Source: an uncultured Alistipes sp. (lineage in GTDB: Bacteria; Bacteroidota; Bacteroidia; Bacteroidales; Rikenellaceae). From it: a stretch of 12,215 bases of DNA. The position numbers and the translations under genes are program-made. Location of the stretch: NCBI GenBank assembly GCA_959604655.1, contig CAUHCL010000065.1, forward strand, positions 1-12,215. The letters run 5' to 3'. Below are positions 7,664 through 12,215 of this stretch, in pieces (the stretch's first letter is position 1; every line of letters starts with the position of its first letter). The notes under the pieces were generated by a model, which did not search any database, was not told the DNA's origin, and saw only the letters and a list, made by a program, of their open reading frames with translations.

Positions 7664-7861
7664 ATAACGGACTGGGAATAGATTTGTTACGAGATTTTCC
7701 CGAGGGGGGGGTATGAGCCTGCGCTCCCTTTCGCAGAGAGGTCGGTAGCCGCAAGCCGTCGTTGGGGCGACTATGGTGCCTATATCGCGGGCAGTAGTCA
7801 TACGTTACTTCATTCAGAGTCGGCCGTTCGTCGGTCTCGCGGTCGCATCGGACGGTCGATC

Positions 7862-7875
7862 ACCATTTTAATGGT
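7862..7875. repeat. Second inverted repeat abutting the leader hairpin
   Basis: Arms ACCATT (7862-7867) and AATGGT (7870-7875) surround a TT centre. It touches the 7875-7896 palindrome, so the two form back-to-back dyads. Both are downstream of the predicted susC start site. Confidence 0.6.
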
Positions 7876-7896
7876 TGCAATACCGTTGTATTGCAA
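7875..7896. repeat. Perfect inverted repeat at the start of the susC leader
   Basis: Arms TTGCAATAC (7875-7883) and GTATTGCAA (7888-7896) match perfectly around a 4-base centre. In the minus-strand transcript this is about 18-40 nt after the predicted start, so it can act as an RNA hairpin near the 5' end or as a DNA operator. It is not followed by a T-run in the direction of transcription. Confidence 0.7.
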
Positions 7897-7919
7897 AAGT
7901 TTGGGGTTTCAATTCGAAA

Positions 7920-7951
7920 CAAAATTATGTATATTTCAAAATATATCCAAA
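7920..7951 (-). promoter_or_regulatory. susC-susD promoter, Bacteroidetes sigma-A type
   Basis: The minus strand reads TTTG (7951-7948), 20 bases, then TAATTTTG (7927-7920), a full match to TTTG-N19-21-TAnnTTTG. The predicted start is near 7914, about 395 nt upstream of the susC ATG. The spacer contains a palindrome (7930-7945), and another lies just downstream of the predicted start. Confidence 0.75.
7930..7945. promoter_or_regulatory. Palindrome in the susC promoter spacer, candidate operator
   Basis: Perfect arms TATATTT and AAATATA surround a 2-base centre and lie wholly between the -33 and -7 boxes. A protein bound here would block or reposition RNA polymerase. The sequence is pure A/T in its arms, so chance symmetry in AT-rich DNA is possible. 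Confidence 0.4.
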
Positions 7952-8159
7952 TATTTCTTCGAAAAAATTCCGCACGTGCTCCAAAACATGCAACAGGACG
8001 AGAATCAGGTAGATATTGCAAAAATGTTAAATATCTGCGGAGAGCCTGCCGATGGGATTGCGGGCGAGGTTTCATGCTTAGGTGCCGCATGTTGCGGCTG
8101 CAATTTCGAAACACAATTGTTGTAAAGGCAATTATATGTGTGCAAGGTTTCATTGTCGC
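7952..8159. other. Gene-free stretch upstream of the susC promoter
   Basis: I see no credible gene, tRNA or rRNA here. Two inverted repeats stand out: AGATATT/AATATCT (8011-8017 and 8030-8036) around 12 bases, and GCCGCA/TGCGGC (8084-8089 and 8093-8098) around TGT. Small ORFs on either strand show no family resemblance. Regulator-binding sites for the transporter operon could lie here. Confidence 0.45.
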
Positions 8160-8191
8160 AAAATCGAATCCGTCGGTCGTGACGCCGACGG
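8160..8191 (-). terminator. Probable terminator after recO
   Basis: Perfect 7-bp arms (CCGTCGG and CCGACGG, 8170-8176 and 8185-8191) enclose an 8-nt loop about 35 bp after the recO stop. The minus-strand tail reads ATTCGATTTT, which is only partly T-rich. A hairpin this strong between recO and the susC promoter fits a transcript end. Confidence 0.5.
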
Positions 8192-8225
8192 GCCGCCGAA
8201 CTTCACCGACTGCATCGATACATTG

Positions 8226-8966
8226 TCAGAAGACCTCGCGCAGGATGCGTATCGACTGCACGGAGTTGATGGTGTCGAGATGATAGCCGTAATAGCTCAT
8301 CAGGGCCGATAGAAAATCGACCCGCTGCGTGCGGTTGAGACCTATCTCGCTCAGGTAACGCACGTCGCACTCCAGCATGTCGTGCAGGATGAGGGCATTC
8401 TCCTGCGACATGGCGTGCTCGCGCGGAGGACGCACCGCCGTGAAAAGCCCCTCGGCGATGTCGAACCACGCGTCGGCCGAGTAGTCGTTGCCCGGCGAGA
8501 AGCCCAGAAAACGGCACAGATTGGAGAGAAACCACAGATGGAAATTGGCCACGCCGTCCGCAGCCTCGTCCAGCGCCTCGACCGATCCCCACACGAAATC
8601 GAACAGCATGGGGTTGGCCTCGCTCTCGCGCACCAGACGGTAGAGCACCTCGGCCATGAACATGGCGATGGTCGACTTCTTCACGTCGAAGGGGATCGTT
8701 CGGAACACTATGCCGCTGTGTACCTCGCCGAAGCGGTGCATCTGCATGCGCGGCGACTCCAGCCCCTCGAACTCCAGAGCGAACATGGGCTGGAGCAGCG
8801 CCAGCTTCGAACCGTGGCCGCGCCGCGACCCGAGGCCCTGTACCATGTAGCTCTGACGGCCGTGCGTGGAGGTGAGCAGGTGCGCCACCATCCCCTTGTC
8901 GCCGTATTTGAGCGTGCTGAGCACCACACCCCGCGAGGTGTAGCGCTTCATCACACCGCCACTCAT
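8226..8966 (-). CDS. recO: DNA repair protein RecO
   Basis: RecO acts in recombinational repair: it binds ssDNA and SSB and, with RecR, helps load RecA at gaps. The 246-residue sequence shows the N-terminal OB-fold pattern (TSRGVVLSTLKYGDKGMVAHL at 10-30, continuing to VQGLGSRRG at 42-50), a helical middle (FMAEVLYRLVRE and LWFLSNLCRFLGF), and the C-terminal SIRILREVF typical of Bacteroidetes RecO. The first ATG overlaps the ispG stop as ATGA (8966-8963), which suggests translational coupling. A second ATG at residue 6 (8951-8949) gives MKRYTSRGVVL, which matches the usual RecO N-terminal length better, so the true start is undecided. No zinc-binding Cys set is visible. A hairpin with a moderately T-rich tail follows the stop by about 35 bp. 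Confidence 0.9.
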   Translation of the reverse strand: MSGGVMKRYTSRGVVLSTLKYGDKGMVAHLLTSTHGRQSYMVQGLGSRRGHGSKLALLQPMFALEFEGLESPRMQMHRFGEVHSGIVFRTIPFDVKKSTIAMFMAEVLYRLVRESEANPMLFDFVWGSVEALDEAADGVANFHLWFLSNLCRFLGFSPGNDYSADAWFDIAEGLFTAVRPPREHAMSQENALILHDMLECDVRYLSEIGLNRTQRVDFLSALMSYYGYHLDTINSVQSIRILREVF

Positions 8967-10453
8967 TCGCCGCTCGGCTCCACCCAGTCGCCGCCCGCCT
9001 TGATGAGTTCCACCAGACGCTCGATGGCCTGCTCCTGCGGTATGTTGCGCTCGACCACCTCGCGCCCCTTGTAGAGCGTTATGCGGCCCGCCGCGGCGCC
9101 CACGTAACCGTAGTCGGCATCGGCCATCTCGCCCGGGCCGTTGACTATGCAGCCCATGACACCTATCTTCAGATTCTTGAGATGCGACGTGCGGGCCTTG
9201 ATGTCGGCCAGCGTCTTCTCAATGTCGTACAGCGTGCGGCCGCAGCTCGGGCATGCTATGTATTCCGTATGCGAGAAGCGCACGCGCGCCGCCTGAAGGA
9301 TCGTAAGCTCGATGTCGCGCACCTCGCGCGGCGAGAGATGCGGCGCGTCGATCCAAATTCCGTCGGCCAGTCCGTCGAGGAACAGTACTCCCAGATCGGC
9401 CGCGGCCTTCACCGCCACGGTCTCGGCGTCTCGGTCGTCGTAACGGCGCCTGACAGCCACGGGCACGGCGTCGTCCATGTCGAGGATCGCGGCGCGCAGC
9501 TCGGCCGTGGGGTTGCCGCTCGTCGACTCTATCACGCGGTACTCCGACGTGATCTCGTCATGCACGACGGGGACCGTCATCGCGCTGCGGCGCACATACT
9601 CCGTCGGATGGTAGCGCTCGGGGTGGCGGACCTCGAAACGTCCCTCGCGACGGGCGAAATAGTCGGCCAGCATGAGGGCCACGGGCACCTCGTTTTCAGG
9701 CGCCTCGGTGAGCGACACGCGGATCGTGTCGCCAATGCCGTCGGCCAGCAGCGCGCCTATGCCCACGGCGCTCTTGATGCGCCCCTCGATGCCGTTGCCC
9801 GCCTCGGTGACGCCCAGATGTATGGGGTAGGTCATGCCCTCGGCATCCATCGCCTCGACCAGAAGACGGTAGGCGTGCACCATCACGCGCGTGTTGCTCG
9901 ACTTCATCGACACCGCAACCTGGTCGAATCCCTCGCGGCGGCACACGCGCAGGAACTCCATAGCCGACACCACCATGCCCTGCGGGGTGTCGCCCCACTC
10001 GTCGAATATGCGTTTGGCCAGCGAACCGTGGTTGACGCCTATGCGCAGCGCCACGCCGCGCTCGCGGCATTGGGCGATGAGGGCCTCCAGCTCGCCGTGC
10101 GAGGTGCGATAGTTGCCCGGGTTGATGCGCACCTTGTCGACGTAGCGCGCCGCGATGGAGGCCACCTCGGGCACGAAGTGTATGTCGGCCACCACGGCCG
10201 TATCGTAGCCGTCGGCACGCAGCCGCGCCACGATGTTTTCGAGATTCTCGCCCTCCTTGCGGCCCTGCGCCGTCAGACGCACTATGCCCGCGCCTGCGTC
10301 GGCTATGCGCTCGGTCTGCGCCACGCTGGCCTCGGTGTCGGCCGTGGGGGTGTTGGTCATCGACTGCACCGCTATGGGGTGCGCCGAGCCTATCGTAACG
10401 CCGCCTATGCGCACATCGTGCGCCTTGCGACGCGAATATTCGGTGAGGTTCAT
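8963..10453 (-). CDS. ispG: 4-hydroxy-3-methylbut-2-enyl diphosphate synthase, Bacteroidetes type with insert domain
   Basis: IspG (GcpE) is the [4Fe-4S] enzyme of the MEP isoprenoid pathway that turns MEcPP into HMBPP. I place the start at the ATG at 10453, giving 496 residues that open MNLTEYSRRKAHDVRIG, the family start as I recall it for Bacteroidetes. Extending by six residues would need a TTG at 10471. Parts: TIM barrel about 1-270 (IAVQSMTNTPTADTEA, VADIHF, KVRINPGN, GVTEAGNG, GIGDTIRVSLT), an inserted domain about 272-381, then the cluster domain with CPSCGRT (C401, C404) and GCIVNGPGE (C435, E442). E. coli IspG has 372 residues without the insert; three-domain forms are often near 600, so this insert is unusually short. 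It overlaps recO by 4 bp. No clear consensus promoter is visible in the 195 bp upstream, so it may be read through from the purF-like gene or use a weak promoter. Confidence 0.95.
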   Translation of the reverse strand: MNLTEYSRRKAHDVRIGGVTIGSAHPIAVQSMTNTPTADTEASVAQTERIADAGAGIVRLTAQGRKEGENLENIVARLRADGYDTAVVADIHFVPEVASIAARYVDKVRINPGNYRTSHGELEALIAQCRERGVALRIGVNHGSLAKRIFDEWGDTPQGMVVSAMEFLRVCRREGFDQVAVSMKSSNTRVMVHAYRLLVEAMDAEGMTYPIHLGVTEAGNGIEGRIKSAVGIGALLADGIGDTIRVSLTEAPENEVPVALMLADYFARREGRFEVRHPERYHPTEYVRRSAMTVPVVHDEITSEYRVIESTSGNPTAELRAAILDMDDAVPVAVRRRYDDRDAETVAVKAAADLGVLFLDGLADGIWIDAPHLSPREVRDIELTILQAARVRFSHTEYIACPSCGRTLYDIEKTLADIKARTSHLKNLKIGVMGCIVNGPGEMADADYGYVGAAAGRITLYKGREVVERNIPQEQAIERLVELIKAGGDWVEPSGE

Positions 10454-10490
10454 GGTTTTAAGTATTGTCAATATCCATTTCGGACCTTTA

Positions 10491-10572
10491 ATTGCGGCTC
10501 TTCAGAGCCGCGCGAGCCGTAGCCTCGCCCCGCGAAGGCTCGCTATTCGCTCGCTCCGCAGGCTACGACTCG
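10491..10572. repeat. Structured intergenic repeat, copy B
   Basis: On the plus strand a hairpin with arms GCGGCTCT (10494-10501) and AGAGCCGC (10504-10511) is followed by a long dyad. Bases 10513-10525 pair with 10560-10572 with a single mismatch. An alternative inner stem pairs CGAGCC (10513-10518) with GGCTCG (10537-10542). The same layout, with related sequence, occurs at 71-239. It lies in the gap between the purF-like gene and ispG. Confidence 0.7.
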
Positions 10573-10620
10573 CACTCGACAAATCCGAAGCAGATAATTC
10601 CCTATTTATAATGCAGCCCT

Positions 10621-10643
10621 CCGCCGTCGGCGAACAGCGGCGG
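10621..10643 (-). terminator. GC hairpin directly after the purF-like stop
   Basis: Arms CCGCCG (10621-10626) and CGGCGG (10638-10643) enclose an 11-base loop, 5 bp beyond the stop codon. The following minus-strand bases are not T-rich, so termination would be weak or factor-dependent. Position and arm sequence match the hairpin at 257-272. Confidence 0.35.
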
Positions 10644-10648
10644 TCATT

Positions 10649-12070
10649 TTACTCGTCGTAACTGCTGTTGTCCCAGCAATGGGTACACAGATCCTCCTTG
10701 GGCAGCCCGATGGCCTCCACCAGATCGTCCAGACGCTGGAACTTCAGCGAGGTGAGCTGCAAGTGGCGGCACATGATCGACACCATCTCCTTGTGCTTGG
10801 CGCTGTCGGGGTCGGCATACTCGGCGAATACCGATTCGGGTATGTCATCGGTGCCCTCCATGTCGCGTATCACGCGGCGGGCATAGAGGTCGTAGGTGCT
10901 GCGCGAGGTCGAGAAGTTGAGGAAGCGGCAGGGGTAGATCAGCGGCGGGCAGGCTATGCGCATGTGGATCTCCTTCACGCCCGCGTCGAGCAGCTTCACC
11001 ACATTGTCCTTGAGCTGCGTGCCGCGCACTATGCTGTCGTCCATGAACACGATCTTCTGCCCGTTGGTGAACTTGCTGTTGGGCAGCAGCTTCATCTTGG
11101 CCACCAGATCGCGCATGGTCTGGTCCTGCGGCATGAAGCTGCGGGGCCACGTGGGGGTATATTTCACGAACGGACGCTTGTAGGGTATGCCCTTCTCGTT
11201 CGAGTAGCCTATGGCGTGGCCCACGCCCGAGTCGGGTATGCCCGCCGCGAAATCGGGATCGATGTCGGCGTCGCGCTTGGCCATGGCCGCGCCGCAGCGG
11301 TAGCGGCAGTCCTCGACGTTGATACCCTCGTACCATGCCGACGGATAGCCGTAATATACCCACAGGAACGAACATACCTGCTTGCGCTTGCCCGCGGGTG
11401 CCACCTGGCGCACGCCGTCGGCCGTGAGCTGCACTATCTCGCCCGGGCCGAGGTCGCGCACGAACTCGTAGCCCAGATTGTCGAAGCTCGAACTCTCGCT
11501 CGCGCATACGTATCCCTTGTCGTTCTTGCCGATCGATATCGGGGTGCGGCCGAAGCGGTCGCGGGCGGCGTAGATGGCATGGTCGGTGAGCACCAGCATC
11601 GAGCACGAGCCCTTGATCTTCTTCTGCGCGGCCTCGATTCCCGCCCGCAGGGTTTCGCCGCGGCCTATGAGCATGGCCACCAGCTCGGTGGCGTTGATGG
11701 TCGAGCCCGACAGCTCGGCGAAATGGTGGCCGTCGCGCAACAGCTCGTCGGCCAGCTCGTCGATGTTGTCGATGCGGGCCACCGTCACCACGGCGTAGCG
11801 CCCCAGATGTGAGGTGATGGTTATGGGCTGCGCCTCGCTGTCGGAGATCACTCCCACGCCCATGTTCGCCGCCGCGAACTTGGGCAGCTCGCACTCGAAC
11901 TTGTTACGGAAATACCCGTCTTCCAGAGAGTGTATCGATCTCATGAATTTTTTGTTGGCCACGAAAGCCATTCCCGCTCTCTTGGTACCCAGATGCGAGT
12001 GGTAGTCGGTACCGTAGAAGACATCGTTGACGCATTCCTTGCGCGAAACGCAACCGAAAAAACCGGACAT
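10649..12070 (-). CDS. PurF-like amidophosphoribosyltransferase-family protein with degenerate glutaminase site
   Basis: This 473-residue protein aligns along its length with PurF, which makes phosphoribosylamine from PRPP and glutamine in the first step of purine synthesis. The PRPP loop is intact (IVFMDDSIVRGTQ, 340-352), and PDSGVGHAIGY (279-289) and the four positions that hold the Fe-S cluster in Bacillus-type PurF appear kept (C233, C381, C462, C465). The glutaminase half is not intact. The nucleophile Cys after Met is Ser2 (MSGFFGCVS). The HVRYPT glutamine-binding loop is deleted (NMGVGVISDSEAQP, 69-82), HNGN is replaced near 94-100, and the usual Asp of SDSE is Ala127. The PRTase flexible loop KNRYVGRTF reads KYTPTWPRSF (303-312). 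I recall similar Ser-type paralogues in Bacteroides. It may use free ammonia, bind PRPP for another reaction, or regulate a true PurF. It has a clear promoter at 12193-12162. Confidence 0.88.
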   Translation of the reverse strand: MSGFFGCVSRKECVNDVFYGTDYHSHLGTKRAGMAFVANKKFMRSIHSLEDGYFRNKFECELPKFAAANMGVGVISDSEAQPITITSHLGRYAVVTVARIDNIDELADELLRDGHHFAELSGSTINATELVAMLIGRGETLRAGIEAAQKKIKGSCSMLVLTDHAIYAARDRFGRTPISIGKNDKGYVCASESSSFDNLGYEFVRDLGPGEIVQLTADGVRQVAPAGKRKQVCSFLWVYYGYPSAWYEGINVEDCRYRCGAAMAKRDADIDPDFAAGIPDSGVGHAIGYSNEKGIPYKRPFVKYTPTWPRSFMPQDQTMRDLVAKMKLLPNSKFTNGQKIVFMDDSIVRGTQLKDNVVKLLDAGVKEIHMRIACPPLIYPCRFLNFSTSRSTYDLYARRVIRDMEGTDDIPESVFAEYADPDSAKHKEMVSIMCRHLQLTSLKFQRLDDLVEAIGLPKEDLCTHCWDNSSYDE

Positions 12071-12155
12071 ATGAATTAAGTTAATAGTTTAATTGTTAAT
12101 ACCCGGCGACACATGCCGCCCCAGCCGCCCCCTGCGGCCGCCGATACATTCATCG
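12071..12155 (-). other. Leader of the purF-like gene, G-rich then AT-rich
   Basis: The predicted 85-nt leader has a G-dense block (about 12144-12115, with runs of five and four G on the minus strand) followed by an AT-rich tract of TTAA-type motifs before the ATG. The AT-rich end is typical of Bacteroidetes start sites. The G-rich block could fold strongly or form a weak two-tier quadruplex. No known purine riboswitch is recognisable. Confidence 0.4.
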
Positions 12156-12161
12156 AAAGGA

Positions 12162-12193
12162 CAAAGATACGAAAAGTCGAGCGCAGAAGCAAA
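12162..12193 (-). promoter_or_regulatory. Promoter of the purF-like gene
   Basis: The minus strand reads TTTG (12193-12190), 20 bases, then TATCTTTG (12169-12162), matching the Bacteroidetes consensus fully. The predicted start is near 12155, giving a leader of about 85 nt before the ATG at 12070. A short inverted repeat overlaps the -33 box. Confidence 0.82.
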
Positions 12194-12204
12194 CCGAAGG
12201 TTTG
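12190..12204. promoter_or_regulatory. Inverted repeat overlapping the -33 box of the purF-like promoter
   Basis: Arms CAAACC (12190-12195) and GGTTTG (12199-12204) surround GAA. The left arm contains the -33 TTTG (as CAAA on the plus strand). It could be an operator, or the end of an upstream transcript. Confidence 0.4.
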
Positions 12205-12215
12205 ATTATGCCGAG

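Larger units (their letters stand above)
7519..7914 (-). other. Long structured 5' leader of the susC-susD operon
   Basis: The stretch from the predicted start (about 7914) to the susC ATG is about 395 nt with no credible ORF. It holds six inverted repeats: 7875-7896, 7862-7875, 7645-7663, 7634-7643, 7596-7610 and 7585-7596. Its middle is GC-rich; the last 60 nt before susC are AT-rich, as is usual for Bacteroidetes start regions. Extent depends on the predicted promoter. I recognise no known riboswitch in it. Confidence 0.5.

Noticed and set aside
7515..7801. Two short minus-strand ORFs between recO and susC
   Set aside because: Both overlap the hairpin-rich leader, lack recognisable features, and overlap each other in different frames. 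A leader peptide cannot be fully excluded but nothing supports it.
7519..8225. tRNA, CRISPR array or other known RNA gene in the long gap
   Set aside because: No cloverleaf with a proper T-arm, no regularly spaced identical repeats and no recognised riboswitch core were found by reading.
7871..8312. Short plus-strand ORFs upstream of susC and across the recO 3' end
   Set aside because: They run over the promoter, hairpins and antisense recO sequence, in three frames, with no family match.
10454..10471. Six-residue N-terminal extension of IspG
   Set aside because: It would start at TTG (10471). The ATG at 10453 gives the family-typical N-terminus.

Overview
All seven genes in this window lie on the minus strand, so they are transcribed from right to left. 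Coding DNA is GC-rich with strongly G/C-ending codons, while the gaps are AT-rich. An outer-membrane SusC/SusD pair, ATP-type PfkA, a Bacteroidetes-style IspG with an extra middle domain, and promoters of the form TTTG-N19/20-TAnnTTTG all point to the Bacteroidetes. The GC-rich composition and my recollection of homologues suggest a gut Rikenellaceae member such as Alistipes; that assignment is inference.

Region by region, in transcription order. (1) 12215-10649: a good promoter and a G-rich leader drive a PurF-like protein. Its phosphoribosyltransferase half keeps the PRPP loop, but its glutaminase half has lost the catalytic Cys and the other known active-site residues. (2) 10648-10454: a 195-bp gap with a GC-rich hairpin after the purF-like stop and one copy (B) of a structured intergenic repeat. 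(3) 10453-8226: ispG and recO, overlapping by 4 bp (ATGA). ispG should start at the ATG at 10453; the longer reading needs a TTG. (4) 8225-7519: a 707-bp gene-free stretch. It holds a terminator-like hairpin for recO, a strong promoter at 7951-7920, and a leader of about 395 nt with a series of palindromes. (5) 7518-2403: a SusC/SusD transporter pair ended by a clear intrinsic terminator. (6) 2402-275: pfkA, whose promoter -33 box sits inside the T-run of the susD terminator, then a PfkB-family (adenosine kinase-like) gene 33 bp downstream. (7) 274-1: several inverted repeats, including repeat copy A and a perfect 12-bp-arm palindrome.

The genes fall into central metabolism (glycolysis, nucleoside or sugar phosphorylation, isoprenoid synthesis, nucleotide metabolism), DNA repair, and nutrient uptake. 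The SusC/SusD pair has no glycosidase, peptidase, sulfatase or regulator beside it here, so its substrate cannot be read from context. The most interesting points are the glutaminase-dead PurF-like protein, the palindrome-rich control region of the transporter operon, the two-copy intergenic repeat with covarying stems, the shortened IspG insert domain, and an Arg-to-His change in the PfkA active site.
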